From positions 124,001 through 188,000 of the forward strand of contig FPJT01000003.1 of NCBI GenBank assembly GCA_900119535.1: 64,000 nt of DNA, given 5' to 3'. Shown piece by piece: positions 8,668 to 16,928 of this stretch. Every line of letters starts with the position of its first letter. Position 1 is the stretch's first letter. This stretch comes from Ruminococcus sp. XPD3002. GTDB lineage: Bacteria; Bacillota; Clostridia; Oscillospirales; Ruminococcaceae. The notes below the pieces were generated by a model. It saw only the letters and a program-made list of their open reading frames with translations. It ran no database searches and had not been told where the DNA came from. A program made the position numbers and the translations under genes.

Positions 8668-10578
8668 TTATTTTCTGAGATATTCCGAGTGCTTCCTTCG
8701 TTTTTCCTCGTACATGACCTTGTCCGCCTGAGTTACGAAATCGAATATATCGTCCCCCTCCTTCGGATGAGCGATTATGTATCCCGTACTTGCACTCAGC
8801 TCGTATGGATTCTTCCTTCCTGCGTTGACCTCGGAGATGTTCTTCTGTATTTTCTCGGTAAGACGTCTCGCTTCCTTCGGAGTGACATCGGGTGCAAATA
8901 TTATGAACTCGTCCCCTCCGAATCGGCAGTACACTTCACCTTGTACACAGGTCGTTTTCAGTACGTCCGCTATGTTGCAAATGGCTCTGTCACCTACATC
9001 GTGTCCGTAGGTATCATTTATCTTCTTAAGTCCGTCAAGGTCTATGAACATTAGCATTATACACCTGTTCTCCTTAACGCACTGATCGTACAGTTCCTCG
9101 GTAGCTCTTACGAAGCCGTTGCGGTTATAGATACCCGAGAAGGTATCACGGGCGTACAGCCTTCCGAGATGCTCGACAGCGTTTTCAAGACATATGAATT
9201 TACGCATATTTTCAAGGGAATTGCTGATACTTATGCACCATGACTGGAACATGGAATTGTATATCGAGATCCTGCTTCTTCTTACCGACATATAACCGAG
9301 ACAACGCTCGGCAAAATGCAGCGGGATCACATAGGAGATACCGTTCCTGCCGCCCTCCGCTGCGGGTAGAAGCTCCTTGCGCTTTATGGTAACAGGTTCA
9401 AGGAAAGAACCGTTACGGTAGATAATAGCTGCATATATCTCCTCGGTGTAATGCGAGGGAACATGAACTTCTGAATCCCTTTCACGGATAAAGCTGTCAT
9501 CATCCCAGTTATCACAGAGACACAGACAGAACTCCTCGGGATCGGCATAGCTGACAAAGTCCTTCATTGCGGCTATATACTCATCGAAGCTTTTACATGC
9601 AAGCAGACGGCATGAAAGTCTGTTGGAGGATGCCATGAATTCCTGTGTATCCTCAAAGCGCTTATAGTTGATGTAATTAAGTTCCCTGATATCGGATATC
9701 GCCACATTCGGTTCTTTCATACATCCGCAGCTCTCGCCGAAGTGTACGGACATTTCAAGAGTGACACTGCGCTCCTGTTCCTCGCCTCTGAAGTGCCTGC
9801 AAAGTTTTTCACAGGCAAGCTCTCCGGAACGCATCAGCGGTCTGTCAACTGTAGTGAGCTCCATCTGGTAGTTATAGCGGTCATAGGTGTTATCAAAGCC
9901 CGAAACCGCTACATCATCGGGTACGCTTATCCCCTCTTTGAACAGACGTCCCACAACACTTGCCGCCATTGCATCGTTGGCGCAGATTATTACCTGCGGA
10001 AGTTCCTCCGGACGTGAAAGGAAAGCTTCCACGGCACTCTTTCCTGACGGTGCTCTGAAATCACCGTAGTAAATGCAGTCCTCACCGCACGAGATGCCTC
10101 TTTCGGACAGAACTTCCCTGAAAGCTTCAAGACGGTCGGTACTTTCGGGGTTGTCCTTCGGTCCCGACACATAACAGAAACGTGTAAAGCCGTGAATATC
10201 GATGAAATGCTCTGTCATACGGCGCATAGCCTTTCGGTTATCGATGCCGATATGGTACATTCCCTCTATATCGTTATCTATACTTACGGCAGGTATGCCT
10301 GCCTCTCTTATCCTGTTGATGATGCTTTCAACTGTTTCCGCATCGTTGATCGTATTTGTAAGAAGCACCGCGCCGTCATAGGAGGAAAGATCGGGAAGGT
10401 TGAAAATATTCATTTCTCCTGTGTCGTGACGGGGAGTTTCAAGAGCTCCGCCGAGGGAAACGAAGGCATAAAGCTCCAGTCCGCACTTTTCGGCAGACTG
10501 CTCCATTCCTTTAAGCACAGTACTCTGATAGCTCTGGTCAATACCTGCTATTATCACAGCGATCCTGTGTTTATCCAT
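8668..10578 (-). CDS. LacI-type periplasmic-binding-like sensor fused to a GGDEF diguanylate cyclase
   Basis: Probably makes the second messenger cyclic di-GMP in response to a small molecule; 636 aa. Residues 1-280 resemble the ligand-binding domain of LacI/GalR regulators (MDKHRIAVIIAGIDQSY, VIICANDAMAASVVG, VAVSGFDNTYD), but there is no helix-turn-helix and no signal peptide, so sensing is cytoplasmic. A middle region (about 285-460) may be GAF-like. The C-terminus is a GGDEF domain with intact CRFGGDEFI. The RxxD product-inhibition site normally five residues before it is absent (QGEV at that place). The ATG at 10578 has GGAGG upstream, and a TTGATT-N17-TACAAT promoter lies at 10703-10675. 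Likely ligands are sugars, by family analogy only. Confidence 0.88.
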   Translation of the reverse strand: MDKHRIAVIIAGIDQSYQSTVLKGMEQSAEKCGLELYAFVSLGGALETPRHDTGEMNIFNLPDLSSYDGAVLLTNTINDAETVESIINRIREAGIPAVSIDNDIEGMYHIGIDNRKAMRRMTEHFIDIHGFTRFCYVSGPKDNPESTDRLEAFREVLSERGISCGEDCIYYGDFRAPSGKSAVEAFLSRPEELPQVIICANDAMAASVVGRLFKEGISVPDDVAVSGFDNTYDRYNYQMELTTVDRPLMRSGELACEKLCRHFRGEEQERSVTLEMSVHFGESCGCMKEPNVAISDIRELNYINYKRFEDTQEFMASSNRLSCRLLACKSFDEYIAAMKDFVSYADPEEFCLCLCDNWDDDSFIRERDSEVHVPSHYTEEIYAAIIYRNGSFLEPVTIKRKELLPAAEGGRNGISYVIPLHFAERCLGYMSVRRSRISIYNSMFQSWCISISNSLENMRKFICLENAVEHLGRLYARDTFSGIYNRNGFVRATEELYDQCVKENRCIMLMFIDLDGLKKINDTYGHDVGDRAICNIADVLKTTCVQGEVYCRFGGDEFIIFAPDVTPKEARRLTEKIQKNISEVNAGRKNPYELSASTGYIIAHPKEGDDIFDFVTQADKVMYEEKRRKHSEYLRK

Positions 10579-10674
10579 TGATATCCCTCCAAAACAAGCA
10601 AGATACGAAACGATCCGAAATAGTCCGGGACAACAACCGTTAAAAAGCGGTTATTGAGTACACATGTTATTTAT

Positions 10675-10703
10675 ATTGTACAATAAAAATCACAAAAAAT
10701 CAA
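10675..10703 (-). promoter_or_regulatory. Promoter of the GGDEF gene
   Basis: Minus-strand TTGATT (10703-10698), 17-nt spacer, TACAAT (10680-10675). The ~90-nt leader contains a small hairpin (AACCG with CGGTT, 10639-10652). Confidence 0.65.
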
Positions 10704-10929
10704 TAGATTTAGATTATAATATTCATTAGTCATATTAATGCTTTGTTCATATACTATCCGCAATTCTAAGCCTTCTATCCCCCTACGGACCGACTCTCCT
10801 CCCTGCTGCCCATGCGGATATCCCGAAATGCTGTTGCCTATATGAAACGAAAAAAAGTCCGCTTACCGAGATAAATTATATCACTTTGCCGAAAATTTTC
10901 CGTTATATTGACAAATCCTGAAAAAATGC
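10704..10929. other. Intergenic stretch between divergent genes
   Basis: The 427-bp gap 10579-11005 holds the two promoters annotated separately and a 5' hairpin of the pyrophosphatase leader. In the remaining part I see no ORF with a ribosome site, no RNA gene and no repeat. Confidence 0.5.
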
Positions 10930-10988
10930 TATACTTAAAAGTAGCTTAATGCGAAAAAATCAGCATATACTAACTCGTATACTGCTGA
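10908..10988 (+). promoter_or_regulatory. Promoter and leader hairpin of the pyrophosphatase gene
   Basis: TTGACA (10908-10913), 16-nt spacer, TATACT (10930-10935). In the leader, TCAGCATATAC (10960-10970) pairs with GTATACTGCTGA (10977-10988), just upstream of the GGAGG site; it may stabilise the mRNA or modulate initiation. Confidence 0.65.
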
Positions 10989-11005
10989 ATACGCGGAGGT
11001 ATACA

Positions 11006-11539
11006 ATGATCAATATCTGGCACGATATCAGTCCTAAAAGGATCAGTCCCGATCACTTCTATGCTGTTATAGAGATCGGTAAAGGAAGCAAGATAAAGTA
11101 TGAGCTCGATAAGGAAACAGGTCTTATCAAAATGGACAGGATCCTTCATACTTCTACCCATTATCCTGCAAACTACGGCTTAATCCCCCGTACTTTCTCA
11201 GACGATAACGACCCTCTTGATGTTCTGGTACTCTGCTCAGAGACTTTAAGTCCTCTGACTCTCGTCAAGTGCTACCCCATCGGAGTTATCCGTATGCTCG
11301 ATAACGGACACCGCGATGACAAGATAATCGCTATTCCGTTTGAGGATCCTAACTACAACATGTATATGGACATCGAACAGCTCCCCAAGCACATTTTTGA
11401 CGAAATGACTCATTTCTTCACGGTCTATAAGGAACTTGAAAACAAAACTACTGCCGTTAATGAGATCGATCATGCAGACGTCGCCAAAGATATCATTGCC
11501 TGCGATATAGAAAACTATATCGATCACTTCTGCAAGTGA
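11006..11539 (+). CDS. ppa: Inorganic pyrophosphatase, family I
   Basis: Hydrolyses pyrophosphate to phosphate, pulling biosynthetic reactions such as PRPP use and nucleotide synthesis forward. It is 177 aa, the usual bacterial length. Family motifs: FYAVIEIGKGSKIKYELDK (about 14-32), HYPANYGLIPRTFSDDNDPLDVLVL (starting about residue 52, with metal-binding aspartates) and DDKIIAIP. ATG at 11006 has GGAGG six nt upstream; an in-frame start 19 codons earlier lacks one. The PRPP synthetase gene follows in the same direction, a sensible pairing. Confidence 0.94.
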   Translation: MINIWHDISPKRISPDHFYAVIEIGKGSKIKYELDKETGLIKMDRILHTSTHYPANYGLIPRTFSDDNDPLDVLVLCSETLSPLTLVKCYPIGVIRMLDNGHRDDKIIAIPFEDPNYNMYMDIEQLPKHIFDEMTHFFTVYKELENKTTAVNEIDHADVAKDIIACDIENYIDHFCK

Positions 11540-11609
11540 GTCCATGCCGCAAGAAAGGTGTGTGCCGTTCTGCGGTACAGCGCCGAAAATTAGGGAAAGG
11601 AATTATTTT

Positions 11610-12755
11610 ATGACAGCTTCAAGTGAAAATTTATTCAGCACCGAATCAAGCGCAGCGCCTATCGGTATAATCGCTATGAACAGCGTTACCGAGCTCGGAG
11701 GAAAGATCGACAGCTTCCTCGTTGAGTGGGCTAAAAGAGCGGGTTACGATGTGGACAGCTTCCTTATCGAATGCGAGTGTCCCCGTTTCTCATCAGGTGA
11801 CGGAAAGGGCTTTATCAAGTCTACCGTCCGCGGAAAAGACCTTTTCATAATCGTTGACGTAGGAAATTATAACATAAAGTATGACTACTTCGGTCATCAG
11901 AATGCTATGTCTCCCGACGATCATTTCCAGGATCTCAAGAGAATAATCCAGGCTGCAAGCGGTAAGGCTCACCGTATCAGCGTTATCATGCCTATACTCT
12001 ACGGCGGCAGACAGCACAGAAGAAATTACCGTGAATCTCTCGACTGTGCTTGCGCTCTTCAGGAACTTGAAGCTATGGGCGTTTCAAATATCGTTACTGT
12101 TGATGCTCACGATCCGCGCGTTCAGAACGCTGTTCCGCTTATGGGCTTCGACAACGTAATGCCTACATATCAGGTATTAAAGGCTATGCTCAAGGACATA
12201 AAGGACATCAACCTCTCAAAGGAAAACTTCATGATCGTTTCTCCTGATGAGGGCGCTCTCAACAGAAACATGTACTACGCTTCTGTTCTCGGCGTTGAAA
12301 TGGGTATGTTCTACAAGAGACGTGATTTCTCAACTATCGTAAACGGACGCAATCCAATCGTTGCTCACGAATACCTCGGTAATCCTGTTGAGGGCAAGGA
12401 TATCTTCGTTGCCGACGATATCATCTCTTCAGGTGAGTCAATGCTCGACCTTGCTTACGCTCTTAAGGAGAAAAAGGCAGGAAGGATCTTCGCTTACGCT
12501 ACTTACGCTATCTTCACAAACGGTCTCGACAAGTTCGATAAGGCTTATGAGGACGGCATTATCGATGGTGTATTCGGTACAAACCTTACATACAGAACTC
12601 CCGAGCTGCTCAGCAGACCTTGGTTCCACGATGTTGATGTATCAAAGTATATCGCTTATTTCATTGAAGCTATCAACCATGACGTATCTATCAGCAAGAT
12701 CATCGATCCTCACACAAAGATCGAAAACCTGCTTATAAAGTACGGAATGAAGTAA
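11610..12755 (+). CDS. prs: Ribose-phosphate pyrophosphokinase (PRPP synthetase)
   Basis: Makes 5-phosphoribosyl-1-pyrophosphate from ribose 5-phosphate and ATP, the precursor of purines, pyrimidines, His and Trp. At 381 aa it is longer than the ~315-residue classical enzyme and belongs to the longer clostridial form. Visible motifs: ISVIMPILYGGRQHRRNY (about 129-146), VTVDAHDPRVQNAV (about 165-178) and the PRPP-binding loop IFVADDIISSGESMLD (about 272-287). The ATG at 11610 has GGGAAAGGA upstream. Likely cotranscribed with the pyrophosphatase (70-bp gap) and ended by the 12768 terminator. Confidence 0.92.
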   Translation: MTASSENLFSTESSAAPIGIIAMNSVTELGGKIDSFLVEWAKRAGYDVDSFLIECECPRFSSGDGKGFIKSTVRGKDLFIIVDVGNYNIKYDYFGHQNAMSPDDHFQDLKRIIQAASGKAHRISVIMPILYGGRQHRRNYRESLDCACALQELEAMGVSNIVTVDAHDPRVQNAVPLMGFDNVMPTYQVLKAMLKDIKDINLSKENFMIVSPDEGALNRNMYYASVLGVEMGMFYKRRDFSTIVNGRNPIVAHEYLGNPVEGKDIFVADDIISSGESMLDLAYALKEKKAGRIFAYATYAIFTNGLDKFDKAYEDGIIDGVFGTNLTYRTPELLSRPWFHDVDVSKYIAYFIEAINHDVSISKIIDPHTKIENLLIKYGMK

Positions 12756-12767
12756 TCTAAAAATACA

Positions 12768-12806
12768 GCCGTCAGGAGTTTTACCTCCTGACGGCATTTT
12801 TCTTTT
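12768..12806. terminator. Strong bidirectional terminator
   Basis: GCCGTCAGGAG (12768-12778) pairs with CTCCTGACGGC (12785-12795), followed by T-rich sequence; it separates the convergent PRPP synthetase and deaminase genes. Confidence 0.9.
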
Positions 12807-13289
12807 TTACATATCAAGTATTATCTTCTTGCCGCTTGGTACGTATGCTTCGGTCTCTACACCGCATTTGCGGAAAAGCATTGATGAAGCCTTCACGCTT
12901 TCGGAATCAGCATACTTATTCTCGTAATATACGATGCGCTTGATACCCGACTGTATTATCGCCTTCGCACACTCGTTACAGGGGAAGAGCGTAACGTAAA
13001 GAGTACAGCCTGCAAGATTTCCGATGTTGCTGTTGAGAATTGCGTTCAGTTCAGCGTGACACACAAAGGGATATTTCGTTTCAAGAGGATCATCCCCTGT
13101 TCTCTCCCACGGCATCTCGTCATCATCGCAGCCTGTGGGCATTCCGTTATAACCTACCGCAACTATCTTCTTATCCTTGTTGACTATACATGCACCTACC
13201 TGTGTTGAGTTATCCTTGCTTCGTTCTGCGGATAATCTGGCGATACCCATAAAGTATTCGTCCCATTTTATATAATCGGTCCTTTTCAT
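12807..13289 (-). CDS. dCMP deaminase family protein
   Basis: Zinc-dependent deaminase, most likely dCMP to dUMP for thymidylate synthesis. It is 160 aa. The zinc site shows CHAELNAI (His and catalytic Glu, about 76-83) and PCNECAKAI (two Cys, about 103-111), the classical C(H)AE...PCxxC pattern. The N-terminus WDEYFMGIARLSAERSKD is typical of ComEB/dCMP deaminases. AGGAGG lies 6 nt before the ATG at 13289. A consensus-like promoter is at 13351-13323. Cytidine or tRNA deamination is less likely given the dCMP-type N-terminus. Confidence 0.92.
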   Translation of the reverse strand: MKRTDYIKWDEYFMGIARLSAERSKDNSTQVGACIVNKDKKIVAVGYNGMPTGCDDDEMPWERTGDDPLETKYPFVCHAELNAILNSNIGNLAGCTLYVTLFPCNECAKAIIQSGIKRIVYYENKYADSESVKASSMLFRKCGVETEAYVPSGKKIILDM

Positions 13290-13322
13290 GACTTTCCTCC
13301 TTCGATCAAATCAACTGAGAAC

Positions 13323-13351
13323 ATTATAACATTAAATACTCAATAAATCAA
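13323..13351 (-). promoter_or_regulatory. Promoter of the dCMP deaminase gene
   Basis: Minus-strand TTGATT (13351-13346), 17-nt spacer, TATAAT (13328-13323). Confidence 0.75.
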
Positions 13352-13454
13352 TACCGTTTTTATCATAAGCCTGAATATATATGCCCCTTTCCCCCGATAA
13401 TCCGCTTATCAGCTTTTCATATCAGAAATAATTGTAAATAATCAGAAAAAATAC

Positions 13455-13517
13455 TTGATTTGAGAACAAAAATGTTGTATAATAGAAAAGTATGCTGAGA
13501 CAGTTACGCAGCTGTCT
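13455..13517 (+). promoter_or_regulatory. Promoter and 5' hairpin of the NifU-like/GGGtGRT operon
   Basis: TTGATT (13455-13460), 17-nt spacer, TATAAT (13478-13483). Near the mRNA start AGACAG (13498-13503) pairs with CTGTCT (13512-13517), a stem that could protect the 5' end of a highly expressed message. Confidence 0.75.
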
Positions 13518-13540
13518 TAATAATGAAAGGAGTATTTATA

Positions 13541-14233
13541 ATGATTTATTCTCATGAAGTTGAAACAATGTGCCCAATCGCACAGGGCGTAGCTCATGGC
13601 GCTGCTCCGATCCCGGAAGAAGCTAAATGGGTAAAAGCTAAGGAGATCAAGGATATCTCCGGCTTCACACACGGCATCGGCTGGTGCGCTCCACAGCAGG
13701 GTACTTGTAAGCTTACTCTCAATGTTAAGGAAGGTGTTATCCAGGAGGCTCTCGTCGAGACTATCGGCTGCTCAGGTATGACACATTCTGCTGCTATGGC
13801 TGCTGAGATACTCCCCGGAAGAACTATCCTCGAGGCTCTCAACACAGACTTAGTTTGTGATGCTATAAACACAGCTATGAGAGAACTCTTCCTCCAGATC
13901 GTTTACGGTCGTTCACAGTCTGCTTTCTCTGAGGGCGGTCTCGTTGTCGGCGCTGGTCTTGAGGACCTCGGTAAGGGACTCCGTTCACAGGTTGGTACCC
14001 TTTACGGTACTCTCGCTAAGGGACCTCGTTACCTCGAAATGACTGACGGCTATATCACAGGTCTTGCTCTTAATGAGGATGACGAGATAATCGGTTACAA
14101 GTTCGTAAACTTCGGTAAGATGATGGACTTCATCAAGGCTGGCGACGACGCTAATACAGCTTTTGAGAAGGCTCAGGGACAGTACGGCAGAGTTGCTGAC
14201 GCTGTTAAGATCGTTGATCCGAGAAAAGAATAA
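13541..14233 (+). CDS. NifU/IscU-like iron-sulfur scaffold-related protein
   Basis: A 230-aa cytoplasmic protein with the IscU/NifU-type fold signature: GWCAPQQGTCKLTLNVKEG (about 48-66), ETIGCSGMTHSAAMAAE (about 73-89) and a later cysteine in TDLVCDAINTAMREL. Such cysteines bind iron-sulfur clusters in the family, but a cluster here is inference. Start ATG 13541 has AAAGGAG 8 nt upstream. Codon use is extremely restricted (GCT, GGT/GGC, CTC, AAG, TAC), a mark of very high expression. The downstream partner, 14 bp away, is a GGGtGRT protein with the same bias. The pair recurs in anaerobic Firmicutes as far as I know, without a defined function. Confidence 0.8.
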   Translation: MIYSHEVETMCPIAQGVAHGAAPIPEEAKWVKAKEIKDISGFTHGIGWCAPQQGTCKLTLNVKEGVIQEALVETIGCSGMTHSAAMAAEILPGRTILEALNTDLVCDAINTAMRELFLQIVYGRSQSAFSEGGLVVGAGLEDLGKGLRSQVGTLYGTLAKGPRYLEMTDGYITGLALNEDDEIIGYKFVNFGKMMDFIKAGDDANTAFEKAQGQYGRVADAVKIVDPRKE

Positions 14234-14247
14234 GGAGGACTTGTAAA

Positions 14248-15246
14248 ATGGCTTTATTTGAATCATATGAAAGACGTGAAAAGCAGATCCTTGCTGTTAT
14301 CAAGGAATACGGCATCAACTCTATCGAAGAGTGTGCTGAGGTATGTAAGGCAAAGGGTCTCGATATATACAAGCTCGTTGAAGGCATCCAGCCTATCTGC
14401 TTTGAGAACGCTAAGTGGGCTTACACTGTAGGCTGCGCTATCGCTATCAAGAAGGGCTGCACAAAGGCTGCTGACGCTGCTGCTGCTATCGGTGAAGGCC
14501 TCCAGGCTTTCTGTATCCCAGGTTCTGTTGCTGACCAGCGTAAGGTTGGTCTCGGTCACGGTAACCTCGGTAAGATGCTCCTCGAAGAGGATACTGAGTG
14601 CTTCGCTTTCCTCGCAGGTCACGAGTCATTCGCTGCTGCTGAGGGTGCTATCGGTATCGCTGAGAAGGCTAACAAGGTTCGTAAGAAGCCCCTCCGCGTT
14701 ATCCTTAACGGTCTCGGTAAGGACGCTGCTCAGATCATCGCTCGTATCAACGGCTTTACTTATGTAGAGACAGATATGGACTACGCTACAGGCGAAGTTA
14801 AGGAAGTTTTCCGCAAGGCTTACTCTGACGGTCTCCGCGCTAAGGTTAACTGCTACGGCGCTAACGACGTTCGTGAAGGCGTTGCTATCATGTGGAAGGA
14901 AAATGTTGACGTTTCTATCACAGGTAACTCAACTAACCCAACTCGTTTCCAGCACCCTGTTGCAGGTACTTACAAGAAGGAGCGTGTTGACGCTGGCAAG
15001 AAGTACTTCTCAGTTGCTTCAGGCGGCGGTACAGGACGTACTCTCCACCCGGATAACATGGCTGCAGGTCCTGCTTCCTACGGTATGACTGATACTCTCG
15101 GCCGTATGCACTCTGACGCTCAGTTCGCAGGTTCTTCTTCTGTTCCTGCTCACGTTGAGATGATGGGACTTATCGGCATGGGCAACAACCCGATGGTTGG
15201 TGCAACAGTTGCTTGCGCAGTTGCTGTTGAAGAGGCTATGAAGTAA
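14248..15246 (+). CDS. GGGtGRT family protein of unknown function
   Basis: A 332-aa protein named after its conserved motif, seen here as SGGGTGRTLHPDNMAAGPASYG (starting near residue 257). Other glycine-rich stretches: VGLGHGNLGKMLLEEDTE (about 96-113), LAGHESFAAAEGAIGIAEKAN and VEMMGLIGMGNNPMVGAT near the end. No signal peptide or membrane segment; it is probably cytoplasmic and abundant, judged by codon bias as strong as that of translation genes. AAGGAGGA precedes the ATG. It is cotranscribed with the NifU-like gene and ends at a terminator at 15280. The biochemical function is not known to me. Confidence 0.85.
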   Translation: MALFESYERREKQILAVIKEYGINSIEECAEVCKAKGLDIYKLVEGIQPICFENAKWAYTVGCAIAIKKGCTKAADAAAAIGEGLQAFCIPGSVADQRKVGLGHGNLGKMLLEEDTECFAFLAGHESFAAAEGAIGIAEKANKVRKKPLRVILNGLGKDAAQIIARINGFTYVETDMDYATGEVKEVFRKAYSDGLRAKVNCYGANDVREGVAIMWKENVDVSITGNSTNPTRFQHPVAGTYKKERVDAGKKYFSVASGGGTGRTLHPDNMAAGPASYGMTDTLGRMHSDAQFAGSSSVPAHVEMMGLIGMGNNPMVGATVACAVAVEEAMK

Positions 15247-15279
15247 TAGCTGAACGGCTATAAATCGCATAAAAATGAA

Positions 15280-15309
15280 ATCCTGACAGGTTTTATGACT
15301 TGTCAGGAT
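15280..15309. terminator. Terminator of the GGGtGRT operon
   Basis: ATCCTGACA (15280-15288) pairs with TGTCAGGAT (15301-15309), followed by TTTACTG. Confidence 0.8.
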
Positions 15310-15364
15310 TTTACTGTTATAAGAACAAATAACGTTCACATGAAGATTTTTTCCAAGTACTGAA

Positions 15365-15407
15365 AACAGCTTCCCCTTTCAAATACCGGGGAAGCTGTTG
15401 TTTTTTG
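15365..15407. terminator. Bidirectional terminator before the esterase gene end
   Basis: AACAGCTTCCCC (15365-15376) pairs with GGGGAAGCTGTT (15388-15399); T-run on the plus strand, shorter T-run on the minus strand, serving the esterase gene. Confidence 0.8.
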
Positions 15408-15430
15408 TCACGTAACTGTTTTCTTCCTGT

Positions 15431-16519
15431 TCATTCCCTGAAGTCTGATATCTGCCCCATAAGGAACTTGCTGAGAAGTACCATATCAGCCATTTCAACA
15501 GAACCGTTTTCATCTACATCAGACGGCTTTAAAAGACTGAGATCTGAAAACCCTTTCTCAAAACAGCTTCTTAGAATAACCAGATCAAAGGCATTTATAC
15601 GACCGTTGAAATCAAGATCACCGCGCCGGATCGGTGCTTCTGTTTCAGGTTCTGTAGGAGGTTCGGTGGGAGCTTCGGTAGGCGGTTCTGTTGCAGGTTC
15701 TTCTGCTGAAAAACTAAGGTATTCGTCTAAAGTTTCAGCCCAGAATTTACCCATTTTTTCATAGCCTGTACCATTCGGATGAAGACCATCGAAGCCAAGA
15801 TCAGCCGTACCGTTAAGGCATCCGTGGATATCTGCAAACTCAACATTCTTGCCCGAGTTCTTCAACTCCTCTGCTACATCCTTAACCGTGTTATTGTATC
15901 TTGTAACTCTTCCGTCAGTTCCGCCGTATGCTGTAAACTCAGGGATCGAACCCATGAAGACCTTACCGCCCTCCGGCATATCATTCAGCATATAGTTGAC
16001 AAGGTCTTTAAGGTCGCTTGCACAGTCGTTCATAGAGCGGTTAGCAGTCATATCATTCGTACCGATTATAAGAAGAATAACATCCGGCTGTGCCTGTTTT
16101 ACTGCATTTTTCTCCTTCAGCTTATTATAGAGACTGCTGTCCTGTCCCCAGCTTGCAGGCTGTTTGATCTGAAATCCGCTGTAACCTGCATGGTTATCAT
16201 CATATGTAACTCTCTGACCATTGTAATTGAAGCTTGCACTGTTCTGACCTTCGGGACCAACAAAATCTATACCTGTATATCCTTTTTCCTTCATGAAGTA
16301 GTCCAGGTACTTTCTGTATCCGCCTGTATCGCCCATACCGAATGTAATAGAGTCGCCTACAGGCATGATCCTGATCTTATCACTCTTTGAAGCAGCATAC
16401 GCTTGTGAGAGAGATAATGGAAGAAGTGCAGAAGTCATTGCAAATGCAGTAAAAGCTGCTGATACACCGACTCTGAACAGACGTCCCGCAAATCTGAATT
16501 TTCCTTTTTCATTTTTCAT
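15431..16519 (-). CDS. Secreted SGNH/GDSL esterase (CE3-like) with C-terminal dockerin
   Basis: Probably a cellulosomal carbohydrate (acetyl-xylan type) esterase; 362 aa. Signal peptide at residues 1-42 ending AYA-A. The SGNH catalytic domain (about 45-265) shows block I VGDSITFG (Ser), block III GTNDMT and block V DGLHPNGTGY (Asp/His). A Pro/Thr/Glu linker (EPPTEAPTEPPTEPETE) leads to a dockerin (about 298-358) with two calcium-loop repeats, DLDFNGRINAFDLVILR and DVDENGSVEMADMVLLSKFL. CE3 family is inferred from the order of blocks and the esterase-dockerin layout; other SGNH hydrolases remain possible. GGAGG precedes the ATG at 16519. Confidence 0.88.
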   Translation of the reverse strand: MKNEKGKFRFAGRLFRVGVSAAFTAFAMTSALLPLSLSQAYAASKSDKIRIMPVGDSITFGMGDTGGYRKYLDYFMKEKGYTGIDFVGPEGQNSASFNYNGQRVTYDDNHAGYSGFQIKQPASWGQDSSLYNKLKEKNAVKQAQPDVILLIIGTNDMTANRSMNDCASDLKDLVNYMLNDMPEGGKVFMGSIPEFTAYGGTDGRVTRYNNTVKDVAEELKNSGKNVEFADIHGCLNGTADLGFDGLHPNGTGYEKMGKFWAETLDEYLSFSAEEPATEPPTEAPTEPPTEPETEAPIRRGDLDFNGRINAFDLVILRSCFEKGFSDLSLLKPSDVDENGSVEMADMVLLSKFLMGQISDFRE

Positions 16520-16928
16520 AAATCATTAACCTCCTTCAACTGTTTACTTGTGATCAGTGATATTAAAAGACTCACCTCCCGTCTTAATGTAAAATAATTC
16601 CCGATCTCTGTTTTTATTTCACAACTCTACTATACACTCTCAACATCAATTTGTAAAGATTTCGCATAAAACTAAGCAAAAATGGAAAAATCTAAAGCAA
16701 TAAATGGTTTTTTTATACAGAGAGAATAATTTCACATAGACACTTTTCCGTCACTATTTTCTTTGCAGCGCTTATGACTGAGAAGTTTATATATTTTTAT
16801 CATTTAACAAGAAGTTTTTTCGTCTTTTATTCCATTTTAAATCACTATTATGTGTACAGCTTGAAACAGACATAAAAATAAACCTTGACAATAATAAAAA
16901 TCAATAATACAGAAAAAGGAGTATATCA
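16520..16928. other. Intergenic region between divergent esterase and GH3 genes
   Basis: AT-rich, 409 bp. It contains the esterase promoter at 16657-16629 (minus strand TTTACA-N17-TATAGT) with a 110-nt leader including an AAGAC/GTCTT stem near 16570-16588. On the GH3 side TTGACA (16885-16890) is present but a good -10 is not. I see no gene or repeat in the middle. Confidence 0.5.
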
